Source: Sphaerotilus hippei
GTDB lineage: Bacteria; Pseudomonadota; Gammaproteobacteria; Burkholderiales; Burkholderiaceae_C
Assembly: GCF_003201595.1 (NCBI RefSeq)
Contig: NZ_QJJS01000001.1
Location: 370,015 to 434,014, forward strand
Length of the DNA stretch: 64,000 bases
Reading direction: 5' to 3'
A program made the position numbers and the translations under genes. Shown here piece by piece: positions 1 through 7,510 of the stretch. The notes beneath the pieces were generated by a model. It was not told where the DNA came from, did no database searches, and was given only the letters and a program-made list of their open reading frames with translations. Position 1 is the first letter of the stretch, and each line of letters starts with the position of its first letter.

Positions 1-521
1 GCGGCGTCGACTGGAACGAGCTGCCGATCGATGGCACCTCGTTCAGCGTGCCCGGGGTCGCCGGCCTGCGCCTGACGGCGATGCCGCTCGACAGCAAGCC
101 CGCGCCCTACTCGCCGCACCGCGAACGGCCGGTGCCCGGTGACAACATCGGCCTGGTGTTCGAGAACCTGCGCACCGGCGGGCGGGTCTTCTACGCGCCC
201 GGCCTGGGCGAGATCAGCCCGCTGGTCTGGGAGACGCTGGGCACGGTCGATGCCGTGATGGTCGACGGCACCTTCTGGACCGACGACGAGATGATCCGCC
301 TGGGCTTCTCGAAGAAGACCGCCCGCGACATCGGCCACCTGCCGCAGTCCGGCCCCGGCGGCATGCTCGACTGGCTCGCCCGCCTGCCCGCGAGCACCCG
401 CAAGCTGCTCATCCACATCAACAACACCAATCCGATTCTCGACGAGTCGTCGCCCGAGCGGCGCGCGGTCGAGGCCGCGGGCGTCGAGGTGACGTTCGAC
501 GGACTGGAACTCACGTTCTGA
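1..521 (+). CDS. pqqB: PqqB, PQQ biosynthesis protein B (3' part)
   Basis: The reading frame is open from the first full codon at position 3 to the stop at 519-521, so the 5' part lies outside the window. The visible ~172 residues fit the C-terminal part of PqqB, a metallo-beta-lactamase-fold protein of pyrroloquinoline quinone synthesis: a W-E-TLG segment, [22 protein letters not shown], and a HINNTNPIL stretch near the end. PqqB is thought to act as an oxygenase or hydroxylase on the processed PqqA peptide, but its exact step is less certain than that of PqqC, D and E. It is followed 8 bp later by pqqC, so it heads the visible part of a pqqBCDE operon. The pqqA peptide gene would be upstream and cannot be seen. 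Confidence 0.95.
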   Translation, partial: GVDWNELPIDGTSFSVPGVAGLRLTAMPLDSKPAPYSPHRERPVPGDNIGLVFENLRTGGRVFYAPGLGEISPLVWETLGTVDAVMVDGTFWTDDEMIRLGFSKKTARDIGHLPQSGPGGMLDWLARLPASTRKLLIHINNTNPILDESSPERRAVEAAGVEVTFDGLELTF

Positions 522-529
522 GCCTGCCC

Positions 530-1309
530 ATGAGCACCGCCACCGGCAACCGCTTCGGTACCCCGTTCAACGCGCCCGCCACCTTCCGTGCCCGCGAGCC
601 CGACGCCCCGGCCTGGGACCGCGTCGCCTTCGAGGCGCAGCTGCGCGAGCAGGGCAGGAGCTATCACATCCACCACCCGTTCAACGTCATGCTGAACACG
701 GGCCGCGCCACGCCCGAGCAGATCCGCGGCTGGGTGGCCAACCGCTTCTACTACCAGATCGCCATTCCGGTGAAGGACGCGGCGGTGCTGGCCAACTGCC
801 CGGACCGCGAGGTGCGGCGCGAGTGGATCCAGCGCCTCCTCGACCACGACGGCTTCGAGATCGGCGGGGTGAAGGACGAAGGGGGCATCGAGGCCTGGAT
901 CCGCCTCGGCCAAGCCGTGGGCCTGGGCCGCGAGGAGATCACCGACCTGCGCCACGTGATCCCGGCGGTGCGCTTCGCGGTCGATGCCTACGTGAACTTC
1001 GCGCGCCACGCGCCGTGGCAGGAGGCGGTGTGCTCGTCGCTGACCGAGCTGTTCGCGCCCGAGATCCACAAGCAGCGCCTGGCCACCTGGCCCGAGCACT
1101 ACGGCTGGATCGAGCCGACCGGGCTGCAGTACTTCCGCAACCGCGTCAGCCAGGCGCGACGTGACGTCGAGCAGGGGCTGGCGGTCACGCTCGGCCATTT
1201 CCGCAGCCGCGACCAGCAGGAGCGGGCGCTGGAGATCCTGCGCTTCAAGCTCGACATCCTCTGGGCGATGAACGACGCGATGGCGCAGCGCTACGGGGTG
1301 GCGGCATGA
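530..1309 (+). CDS. pqqC: PqqC, pyrroloquinoline-quinone synthase
   Basis: 259 residues, the usual size for PqqC. The enzyme performs the last step of PQQ synthesis, the cofactor-free ring closure and eight-electron oxidation that consumes O2 and gives PQQ in the cytoplasm. Family features seen are the [12 protein letters not shown] segment near residue 45, the WVANRFYYQ helix, and the [17 protein letters not shown] block near the C-terminus. It starts with ATG 8 bp after the pqqB stop and its stop overlaps the pqqD start by 4 bp (ATGA), so the genes are probably translated together. Nothing is missing or truncated. Confidence 0.96.
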   Translation: MSTATGNRFGTPFNAPATFRAREPDAPAWDRVAFEAQLREQGRSYHIHHPFNVMLNTGRATPEQIRGWVANRFYYQIAIPVKDAAVLANCPDREVRREWIQRLLDHDGFEIGGVKDEGGIEAWIRLGQAVGLGREEITDLRHVIPAVRFAVDAYVNFARHAPWQEAVCSSLTELFAPEIHKQRLATWPEHYGWIEPTGLQYFRNRVSQARRDVEQGLAVTLGHFRSRDQQERALEILRFKLDILWAMNDAMAQRYGVAA

Positions 1310-1605
1310 CGACGCCGACCTCCGCGCCCGACACCCGGCTGCCCGACACGACGACCCCGCGCCTCGGCCGCGGTTTCCGCCTGCAGTGGGAAGCGGCGCA
1401 GGGCAACCACGTGCTGCTCTACCCCGAGGGCATGGTCAAGCTCAACCGCAGCGCGGGCGAGATCCTGACCCGCTGCACTGGCGAGGCGGCGCTGCCGCAG
1501 TTGGTCGCCGATCTCGAGGCGGCCTTCGGTGCCCCCGACCTGCGTGGTGACGTCGAACGTTTCCTCGCCCTGGCCCGCCAGCAGCGCTGGGTGGACTGGG
1601 CATGA
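1306..1605 (+). CDS. pqqD: PqqD, PqqA peptide chaperone
   Basis: 99 residues. PqqD is a small winged-helix-like RiPP recognition protein that binds the PqqA precursor peptide and presents it to the radical-SAM enzyme PqqE. The family pattern is visible: a [20 protein letters not shown] strand region, then LNRSAGEIL and a C-terminal helix that ends LARQQRWV. The N-terminus carries about 20 extra Pro/Thr-rich residues compared with the shortest family members. It overlaps pqqC by 4 bp at the start and pqqE by 4 bp at the end. Confidence 0.95.
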   Translation: MTTPTSAPDTRLPDTTTPRLGRGFRLQWEAAQGNHVLLYPEGMVKLNRSAGEILTRCTGEAALPQLVADLEAAFGAPDLRGDVERFLALARQQRWVDWA

Positions 1606-2750
1606 GCGCGGTGCCGACCGTCGGCCCGCCGCTGTGGCTGCTGGCGGAGGTGACCTACCGCTGTCCGCTGCACTGCGTGTTCTGCTACAACCCGATCGAC
1701 CTGGCCGACACCGGGCGCGCCGACGAGCTGTCGACCGCCGACTGGCTGCGCGTGCTGCGCGAGGCGAGGGCGCTGGGCGCGGTGCAGTGCGGCTTCTCGG
1801 GCGGCGAGCCGCTGATGCGCGAGGACCTCGAGGACCTGATCGCCGAGGCCCGCCGGCTGGGGTATTACACCAACCTGCTGACCTCGGGCGTCGGCCTGAG
1901 CCCCGAGCGTGCCGCGTCGCTGAAGGCCGCCGGGCTCGACCACGTGCAGCTCAGCTTCCAGGACTCGACCCGTGAGCTGAACGATTTCCTCAGCCACACG
2001 AAGACCTTCCAGCTCAAGCAGGGCGTGGGCGAGCTGATCAAGTCGCACGGCTGGCCGATGGTGATGAACGTCGTCATCCACCGCCTCAACATCGATCACA
2101 TCGACCGCATCATCGCGATGGCCGACGCGCTCGGCGCCGAGTACCTGGAGCTGGCCAATTCCCAGTACTACTCGTGGGCGCACCTGAACCGGGATCACCT
2201 GCTGCCCACCAGCGAGCAGATCCGCCGCGCCGAGGCCGTCACCGACGCCTGGCGCGAGAAGGTGGCCGACCGGATGAAGCTGTTCTTCGTGGCGCCCGAC
2301 TACCACGAGGGCCAGCCCAAGAAGTGCATGAACGGCTGGGGCAACGTCTTCCTGACGGTCACGCCCGACGGCACCGCGTTGCCTTGCCACACCGCGAAGA
2401 TGCTGCCCGGGCTGGCCTTCCCGAACGTGCGTGACCACGACGTGCGCCACATCTGGCACGACAGCGAGGGCTTCAACCGCTACCGCGGCACCGGCTGGAT
2501 GAAGGGCGCCTGCGCCACCTGCCCGGACCAGCAGAAGGACCTCGGCGGCTGCCGCTGCCAGGCCTTCCTGCTGACGGGCGATCCGGCCGCGACCGACCCG
2601 GTCTGTCCGAAGAGCGAGCGCCACGGGATCGTGCAGGCGGCGGTGGCCGCGGCCGATGCCGGCGAGGTACCGACGCGTCCGCTGGTGTTCCGCGATCCGA
2701 AGTCTTCCCGCCTGTTGACGCACCCTGGCGCGGGCCCTCGAACTTCCTGA
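1602..2750 (+). CDS. pqqE: PqqE, radical-SAM PqqA cyclase
   Basis: 382 residues. PqqE makes the C-C bond between the Glu and Tyr side chains of PqqA. The radical-SAM cluster motif C-x3-C-x2-C is at C21, C25 and C28, followed by the GGEP-like SGGEPLMRED motif. The C-terminal SPASM region holds the extra cluster ligands: CMNGWGN, LPCHTAK, then CATCPDQQ and GGCRCQAF. It is the last gene of the visible pqqBCDE operon; its stop overlaps an FNR-like box that probably belongs to the next gene. PQQ is the cofactor of periplasmic quinoprotein alcohol and glucose dehydrogenases, none of which is in this window. Confidence 0.96.
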   Translation: MSAVPTVGPPLWLLAEVTYRCPLHCVFCYNPIDLADTGRADELSTADWLRVLREARALGAVQCGFSGGEPLMREDLEDLIAEARRLGYYTNLLTSGVGLSPERAASLKAAGLDHVQLSFQDSTRELNDFLSHTKTFQLKQGVGELIKSHGWPMVMNVVIHRLNIDHIDRIIAMADALGAEYLELANSQYYSWAHLNRDHLLPTSEQIRRAEAVTDAWREKVADRMKLFFVAPDYHEGQPKKCMNGWGNVFLTVTPDGTALPCHTAKMLPGLAFPNVRDHDVRHIWHDSEGFNRYRGTGWMKGACATCPDQQKDLGGCRCQAFLLTGDPAATDPVCPKSERHGIVQAAVAAADAGEVPTRPLVFRDPKSSRLLTHPGAGPRTS

Positions 2751-2760
2751 CCAGGATCAA
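2747..2760. promoter_or_regulatory. FNR/Anr-like box upstream of the universal stress gene
   Basis: The 14 bp CTGACCAGGATCAA match the FNR consensus TTGAT-N4-ATCAA at 8 of 10 defined positions. It sits across the pqqE stop codon, centred about 60 bp before the stress-protein ATG at 2814, a workable distance for an activated promoter. Universal stress genes are known FNR/Anr targets in proteobacteria. No convincing -10 element was located. Confidence 0.4.
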
Positions 2761-2813
2761 GTTCCAGCGCTGACACGAAGCCTACAGTGAGCCATCACAG
2801 CAAGGAACCGACC

Positions 2814-3257
2814 ATGTTCAAGCACCTTCTCGTCCCCGTCGATGGCTCCGAACTGTCGCTGCGTGCGATGGATTCCAGCATCGAGCTGGCCCGCCAGCTG
2901 GGCGCGCGCATCACCGCCTTCGTTGCCGAACCTGACGTGCCCCTGGCCGCGGTCAGTTCCAACCCGACGACCTTCGTCAAGCAGGTCGAGGCGCATCAGG
3001 CCAAGTCCGATGCCCACGCCCGCAACGTGCTGGGCGCGTTCGAGGAGCGTGCCAAGGCCGCCGGCATCACGTTCGTCGGCGAGACGCTGACCACCGTGGC
3101 CGTCGACAACGCCATCGTCGAGACCGCCGAGCGCTGCGACTGCGACCTGATCCTGATGGTCACCCACGGGCGTGGCGCCTTCGGTGAGCTGCTGTTCGGC
3201 TCGCACACCAAGAACGTGATGTCGCGCACCAAGCGCGCGGTGCTGGTCCTGCACTGA
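2814..3257 (+). CDS. Universal stress protein, UspA family
   Basis: 147 residues. One Usp domain: the N-terminus FKHLLVPVDGSELS is the first strand and nucleotide loop, and the C-terminal THGRGAFGELLFGSHTKN segment carries the G-x2-G-x9-G-S/T-type ATP-binding signature, so this looks like an ATP-binding Usp. The ATG at 2814 is preferred over a GTG 27 bp earlier because AAGGA at 2802-2806 is well placed for it and the domain starts immediately. The protein is cytoplasmic and helps survival under stress or low oxygen; the exact role is unknown. An FNR-like box lies about 60 bp upstream. Confidence 0.92.
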   Translation: MFKHLLVPVDGSELSLRAMDSSIELARQLGARITAFVAEPDVPLAAVSSNPTTFVKQVEAHQAKSDAHARNVLGAFEERAKAAGITFVGETLTTVAVDNAIVETAERCDCDLILMVTHGRGAFGELLFGSHTKNVMSRTKRAVLVLH

Positions 3258-3401
3258 GCCGTCGGCCGCCCGGCGCGCTCCGGCCCGGTGTTCACGCGCC
3301 GTGCCGACGGCCGGCAGCGTTCTCCTGATGGCAGACTGAAGGCGCGCGGAGCCGATCGGGTGCAGTGGTGCACCCTCGCCGCGCCCTGGAGGATCCTGCC
3401 C

Positions 3402-4196
3402 ATGCCTGCTGCCGTGCCCACGTCGCCCCACCTTCCTCGCATTGCCCTGGTGACCGGCGCGGGCAGCGGCATCGGCCGGGCCACGGCCCTGGCCCTCTGG
3501 CGCCAGGGCTGGACGGTCGTGCTGACCGGGCGTCGCCTCGAGACCCTGCAGGCCACGCTGGACCTCGCCCGCACCGAGCTCGACGTCGACCTGAGCGAGC
3601 GCAGCCTGCTGGTGAGCGCGGACGTCACCGACGAAGCGGCGGTGGCCGGGCTGTTCGAGACGATCCGCCTGCGTTTCGGCCGCCTCGACCTGCTGTTCAA
3701 CAACGCGGGCCTCTTCACCCAGGGCGTGTCCATCGAGGACCTGAGCCTGCAGGCTTGGCGTGCCTCGGTCGACACCAACCTCACCGGCGTCTTCCTGTGC
3801 ACCCGCGAGGCTTTCCGCCTGATGAAGGCCCAGCAGCCGCAGGGCGGGCGCATCGTCAACAACGGCTCCATCTCCGCCCACGCTCCCCGGCCGGGCTCGG
3901 TGGCCTACACCTCGACCAAACACGCGATCACCGGCCTGACCCGCACCGCCGCGCTGGACGGCCGGGCATGGAACATCGCGGTCGGGCAGATCGACATCGG
4001 CAATGCCGCCTCCGACATGACCGCGGCGATGACGGCGGGCATCCGCCAGGCGGACGGCTCGCTCCGGGTCGAGCCGGTGATGGACGTGTGCCATGCCGCC
4101 GACGCCGTCGCCCACATGGCCGGCCTGCCGCTGTCGGCCAACGTGCTGTTCATGACCGTCATGGCCACGGCCATGCCTTTCGTCGGGCGCGGGTGA
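3402..4196 (+). CDS. Short-chain dehydrogenase/reductase (SDR)
   Basis: 264 residues of a classical SDR. The NAD(P)-binding motif TGAGSGIG is near the N-terminus, NNAG lies in the middle, a serine sits in NNGSISAHAPRPGS, and the catalytic YTSTK (Y-x3-K) follows. The start is the ATG at 3402 with GGAGGAT at 3388-3394, not the upstream in-frame codon at 3288, which would add 38 unrelated residues. The end region (VAHMAGLPLSANVLFMTVMA) is typical of SDRs acting on small carbonyl compounds, but the substrate cannot be told from sequence. It stands alone between the stress gene and the YqjD-like set. Confidence 0.9.
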   Translation: MPAAVPTSPHLPRIALVTGAGSGIGRATALALWRQGWTVVLTGRRLETLQATLDLARTELDVDLSERSLLVSADVTDEAAVAGLFETIRLRFGRLDLLFNNAGLFTQGVSIEDLSLQAWRASVDTNLTGVFLCTREAFRLMKAQQPQGGRIVNNGSISAHAPRPGSVAYTSTKHAITGLTRTAALDGRAWNIAVGQIDIGNAASDMTAAMTAGIRQADGSLRVEPVMDVCHAADAVAHMAGLPLSANVLFMTVMATAMPFVGRG

Positions 4197-4303
4197 GCCG
4201 GGCGCGGGTCACCGGCCGACACGCCTTGACCTTGCGCAAGCGGAACTTGTGCGAGGCGCCCATGATCGGAGGTGATCTATCAACCCGTACGAGGAGCATG
4301 GTG

Positions 4304-4615
4304 ATGAGCGAATTCAATGCGGCACAGAAGGATCGGCTGCTGTCCGAACTGCGCATGGTCGTGGCCGACGCCGAGGATCTGCTCAAGGTGACCGCCGACG
4401 ATGCCAGCGACGAGATGTCGGCCCTGCGCTCCCGCGTGCAGTCCCGACTCAAGGATGCCAAGGCCCAGATCGTCCAGATCCAGGAGGCCGCGCTCGCCCG
4501 GGCCAAGGAGGCCAGCAAGGCCACCGACGCCTATGTGCACGAGAACCCCTGGAAGTCCATCGGCGTCGCGGCGGGCGTGGGCCTGCTGGTGGGCATGCTG
4601 ATCGGCCGTCGCTGA
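4304..4615 (+). CDS. DUF883 protein, ElaB/YqjD-like membrane-anchored ribosome/stress protein
   Basis: 103 residues. A long charged helical region (residues ~8-75, probably coiled coil) is followed by HENPWKSIG and one C-terminal membrane segment ending LVGMLIGRR, the hallmark of the ElaB/YqjD/DUF883 family. E. coli members are inner-membrane proteins that bind ribosomes in stationary phase. The ATG at 4304 is chosen because AGGAG at 4292-4296 is ideally spaced; an ATG at 4298 and a GTG at 4301 are too close to it. It heads a three-gene set that matches the E. coli yqjD-yqjE-yqjK order. Confidence 0.88.
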   Translation: MSEFNAAQKDRLLSELRMVVADAEDLLKVTADDASDEMSALRSRVQSRLKDAKAQIVQIQEAALARAKEASKATDAYVHENPWKSIGVAAGVGLLVGMLIGRR

Positions 4616-4649
4616 CACCGGCCCGCAGCGGCTCCACGAGCGCCACCCG

Positions 4650-5078
4650 ATGAATCCCGACGAGTTGCCCGATCGCTGGCTCGACCGCCTGCGGCGCATC
4701 GGTGATCTGGCGCTCGCGCTGGTGCAGACGCGGCTGGCGCTGCTCGGCTCCGAGTGCGAGGCGCTGGTGTGGCGTGTGCTCGGGGCGCTGGCCCGGGGTG
4801 CGGCGGCGCTGCTGCTGCTGATGCTGGGGCTGCTGTTCGCCTCCCTGTGGCTGGTGCTGCTGTTCTGGGACGATCACCGGCTGCTGGTGCTGGGCGGGCT
4901 GACCGCGGCCTGCCTGGCCGGCGGGGTCTGGCTGTGGCGCAGCGCGCAGCGGCTGCTGCGCTCCACCGGGGCGCTGTTCGCGCTCAGCGTCGAAGAGCTG
5001 GCGCGGGACCGGGCGCGCCTGGGGGCGTCTCCGGACGATGGTGGCGTGCCGCCGGTGCCGCCCCGTCCCCCGGCATGA
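4650..5078 (+). CDS. YqjE-like phage-holin-family membrane protein
   Basis: 142 residues with an N-terminal amphipathic helix, then two strongly hydrophobic segments (about residues 48-74 and 80-97) separated by the short charged turn WDDHR, and a Pro-rich cytoplasmic tail. This is the pattern of the YqjE / putative holin-X family found next to yqjD. The role is unknown; it is an inner-membrane protein and not a lysis protein in this setting. Its stop overlaps the next start by 4 bp. Confidence 0.8.
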   Translation: MNPDELPDRWLDRLRRIGDLALALVQTRLALLGSECEALVWRVLGALARGAAALLLLMLGLLFASLWLVLLFWDDHRLLVLGGLTAACLAGGVWLWRSAQRLLRSTGALFALSVEELARDRARLGASPDDGGVPPVPPRPPA

Positions 5079-5557
5079 GCGGCCGGCCCGCGATGAATCC
5101 CGATGCCCGTCCCCCCGCCGTCGTCCGGCCACCGCTGGCCGAGCGCCAGCAGGCCCTGATCGCCCGCAGTGCGCTGCTGCGTGACGAACTGGCCGGGCAG
5201 ACGTCCCGGTGGTGCGAGCAGGGGCTGCAGCGCCACCGCCCGGCCCTGGTCTGGGGGCTGAGGGCCCTGCGCTGGGGGCAGGCCTCCCGCGAGTTCTGGC
5301 ATCAGCGGGTCCGCGCCGACACGCCGGCGGCGCAGGGCGCGCGTGCCGCGCTGGTGGCCGTGACCACGACCGCGCTGACGTGGCTCTGGCGGCGCCGTCG
5401 CCACCGTGCCCACGCGGCGGCGTCCGCGGGTGCGCCGATGCCGGCGTCTCATCCGGCGCTGTCGCGGGTGAGCAGCCTGCTGCGTTGGAGCCGGCGGGCC
5501 CTGGTGGCTTGGCGACTGTGGCGTCAGGTCAGTGCACGGGATTCAACGCGAGGCTGA
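5075..5557 (+). CDS. YqjK-like protein, hypothetical
   Basis: 160 residues. The ATG at 5075 overlaps the stop of the preceding gene (ATGA). The protein is rich in Arg, Ala and Trp, with the motif ERQQALIARSALLRDEL near residue 22 that resembles YqjK-family N-termini, a weakly hydrophobic stretch around residues 90-105 (ALVAVTTTALTWLW) and a basic RRRRHRAH run after it. It completes the yqjD-E-K-like set. Its 3' end overlaps the convergent gene on the other strand by 15 bp. Function unknown. Confidence 0.7.
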   Translation: MSGRPAMNPDARPPAVVRPPLAERQQALIARSALLRDELAGQTSRWCEQGLQRHRPALVWGLRALRWGQASREFWHQRVRADTPAAQGARAALVAVTTTALTWLWRRRRHRAHAAASAGAPMPASHPALSRVSSLLRWSRRALVAWRLWRQVSARDSTRG

Positions 5558-5953
5558 ACCGCCGTCGGCCGCCGGTGCGCAGCCGCTGCAGTCCTGCGAC
5601 GGTGCCGCGTCGGCCGAGCGATTGGCGCAGCGGGCGTCCACGTCGTGGCGCAGGTACAGGTCGGTGTCGGGCAGGGTCTGGCGCATGGCCTCGAAGGCCA
5701 GTTCGCCCACGGCACGGGCATGGTGGCAATGGCCGCTGCCCAGACTCAGCGTCAGCATGGCCTCGCCGGGGCACAGGTCCAGCGCGATCACCCGGCCGTT
5801 CTGGACGATGCTGCCCTGCCCGTCGGGCTCGGGGATCCGCTCCAGCGCGTCGAGCACCCGCCGGATCAGCCCCGGCTCCCCGCTGCACCTTGGTGCGACG
5901 GGGGATGTCGTTTCGACCTGGGGCCAGATCCGGATGGCGTTGTGGGTGCTCAT
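5543..5953 (-). CDS. MIP18/DUF59-type small protein with C-terminal Cys motif
   Basis: 136 residues. The core (IRRVLDALERIPEPDGQ, VIALDLCPGEAMLTLSLG, then the helix before LPDTDLYLRHDV) follows the MIP18/DUF59 fold used in iron-sulfur cluster assembly factors. The usual CP motif before the helix is here GSGHCHH, and a CSGC pair lies near the C-terminus. It is a paralogue of the gene at 7042-7389, sharing the LPDTDLY motif. The start at 5953 is chosen over 6001 because a perfect FNR box occupies the upstream codons. It may help assemble or repair Fe-S clusters at low oxygen; this is inference. Confidence 0.7.
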   Translation of the reverse strand: MSTHNAIRIWPQVETTSPVAPRCSGEPGLIRRVLDALERIPEPDGQGSIVQNGRVIALDLCPGEAMLTLSLGSGHCHHARAVGELAFEAMRQTLPDTDLYLRHDVDARCANRSADAAPSQDCSGCAPAADGGSASR

Positions 5954-5987
5954 GGCACCATGATGAGGCCATGCGTCGGCAGGCCCC

Positions 5988-6001
5988 TTGATAACCATCA
6001 A
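5988..6001. promoter_or_regulatory. Perfect FNR/Anr box
   Basis: The 14 bp TTGATAACCATCAA match the FNR/Anr/FixK consensus TTGAT-N4-ATCAA at every defined position. It lies between the AEC transporter stop (6012) and the start of the MIP18-type gene (5953), centred about 41 bp before that ATG. Class II FNR promoters place the box near -41.5, so transcription would begin at or very close to the ATG. That could mean a leaderless message or a slightly different start. Confidence 0.75.
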
Positions 6002-6011
6002 CTCCAGGCGG

Positions 6012-6983
6012 TCATCGTGCCCACTGGCCCAGCACCCAGAGCCAGAACGGTGCAGCCAGCACGTAGGCCGCGGTCGAGAGCACGATGGTCGCCGTGGTCC
6101 GGGCTTCCATCGTGCCGTAGCGGTGGGCGAACAGCAGCGGGTTGCTGCCCACCGGCAGCGCGGCGGCCAGCACGACCACCGACAGCGGCAGGCCGCTCAG
6201 CCCGAACAGCCCGACGGCCACCGCACCGATGAAGGCCGGCATCACGAACAGCTTCAGCACGCTGGTGGCCAGGGCGCCGCGCCAGCCGTCGCGCAGCCCG
6301 TATTCGTCGAGCGCCACGCCGATCAGCAGCAGGCACAGCGGCACCATGCCCTGACCGAGCAGCTGCAGGCCATCGTCCAGCAGCACCGGCAGCGGCAGCG
6401 CCAGCGCGTTCCAGCCCAGGCCGAGCAGCACCGGCAGCACGACCGGGTGGATCAGCGCATGGCGGGCGGTGGTGAGCAGCGTGCGGCCGAGGGTCGGGCG
6501 CCGTCCCTGCGCCTGCGCCCGGGCGTGGGCCACGTCGAGCTCGGCCCAGGCCGTGCCCAGGCTGAGCAGCAGCAGCGCATGCAGGCTGACGATGGCCAGG
6601 TGCAGCTGCAGGCCGGCATCACCGAAGACGGTCGCCGCCATCGGGATGCCCAGCTGCACGCTGTTGCCGAAGCCCAGCGTCACCGCCAGCACCGCCGGGC
6701 GGGCCGGATGCGCCGGCCGCCGCCGCCGGGCGACCCAGCGCACCACGGCCATCCACAGCAGGGCCGGGGCGAAGAAGGCGATCAGCATCTGCACCGGCGG
6801 GGCGGCGAAGTCCATCCGGGCGGTGGTGCGGAACAGCAGCGCCGGGCCGAACACCAGGAAGGCGGCATTCGACAGCACCTTCGAGGCATCCGGGCTGCGG
6901 AACACCCCGGCACGCGAGGCACCCCAGCCGATCACGATCACCGTGAACAGGCCGAGCAACTTGAACAGGACATCGATCGACAT
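6012..6983 (-). CDS. AEC-family transporter (auxin efflux carrier-like permease)
   Basis: 323 residues with about ten hydrophobic segments. It starts MSIDVLFKLLGLFTVIVIGW, and the internal motifs NAAFLVFGPALLFRTTA and LGFGNSVQLGIPMA fit the AEC family of carriers that move weak organic acids or auxin-like molecules across the inner membrane. The helix just before the C-terminus carries ALPVGSNPLLFAHRYG, a second half-repeat of the family. Substrate unknown. The gene is flanked on both sides by MIP18-type paralogues on the same strand, so the three may be co-regulated. No clear SD is visible before its ATG. Confidence 0.88.
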   Translation of the reverse strand: MSIDVLFKLLGLFTVIVIGWGASRAGVFRSPDASKVLSNAAFLVFGPALLFRTTARMDFAAPPVQMLIAFFAPALLWMAVVRWVARRRRPAHPARPAVLAVTLGFGNSVQLGIPMAATVFGDAGLQLHLAIVSLHALLLLSLGTAWAELDVAHARAQAQGRRPTLGRTLLTTARHALIHPVVLPVLLGLGWNALALPLPVLLDDGLQLLGQGMVPLCLLLIGVALDEYGLRDGWRGALATSVLKLFVMPAFIGAVAVGLFGLSGLPLSVVVLAAALPVGSNPLLFAHRYGTMEARTTATIVLSTAAYVLAAPFWLWVLGQWAR

Positions 6984-7041
6984 CCGCCCAGCTTAGGGCC
7001 GATCGCTCAGGACGCCATCCGCGACACCCACATCGAGCGCA

Positions 7042-7389
7042 TCAGGCGAGCGCGTCCAGATGCCGGCGCACCTTGGCGCTGGCCCGTGCGGGGCTCCATT
7101 CCATGTCCTGCGCGTGGGTGATGTAGAGGTCGGTGTCGGGCAGCACACGCTGCAGCGCCCGCAGGGCCTGGGCCGAGATCAGGTCGCTGACGGGGCAGCT
7201 GGCGCCGGTGCCGACCAGCTGCAGCTCGGCCTCCTGGCCGTCCAGGCACAGGCTGCGCACCATGCCCAGGTCGACGATGTTGTCGCCGAGTCGCCCGTCC
7301 TTGACCGTGCGCAGTGCATCGAGCGCCAGCAGCAGCGCGGCCGACGGGCCTTCGAGCCGCAGTTCGGGGCGGGGAGTGGACGTCACCAT
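7042..7389 (-). CDS. MIP18/DUF59-family protein, probable Fe-S assembly factor
   Basis: 115 residues. The family pattern is clear: LGDNIVDLGMVRSLCLDG, then a strand leading to GASCPVSDLI (the conserved CP motif before the helix), and LPDTDLYITH followed by a MEWSP ending like the family's DPxW-P. Members act in Fe-S cluster assembly or in maturation of oxygenase complexes. The start is secured by AGGAGGT (complement of 7397-7403), 7 bp before the ATG. It is a paralogue of the product of 5543-5953 but keeps the CP motif that the other changed. Confidence 0.85.
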   Translation of the reverse strand: MVTSTPRPELRLEGPSAALLLALDALRTVKDGRLGDNIVDLGMVRSLCLDGQEAELQLVGTGASCPVSDLISAQALRALQRVLPDTDLYITHAQDMEWSPARASAKVRRHLDALA

Positions 7390-7450
7390 GATGCGGACCT
7401 CCTGTCAGCTTCGCGATGGCCCACTATCGGCAGCCTGTCCGCGCCCGGGT

Positions 7451-7464
7451 TTGTCCACGCTCAA
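7451..7464. promoter_or_regulatory. Degenerate FNR-like box upstream of the MIP18 gene
   Basis: TTGTCCACGCTCAA keeps 7 of 10 consensus positions including TTG and TCAA. It is centred about 69 bp before the ATG at 7389 in the 121-bp gap to the next gene. Alone it would be weak; it is listed because the paralogue 1.4 kb away has a perfect box. Confidence 0.25.
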
Positions 7465-7510
7465 GTCATGCCGCGATGGGCCCGCCGCCTCGCGGCATTC
7501 GTGCGAAGCA

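Noticed and set aside
3258..3401. Inverted repeat GCCGTCGG ... CCGACGGC after the stress gene
   Set aside because: The arms are about 40 bp apart and no T run follows, so I did not call a terminator.
4650..5078. Prophage holin
   Set aside because: The holin-like label comes from the family name only. The neighbours are ElaB/YqjD and YqjK-like genes and no phage gene is present.
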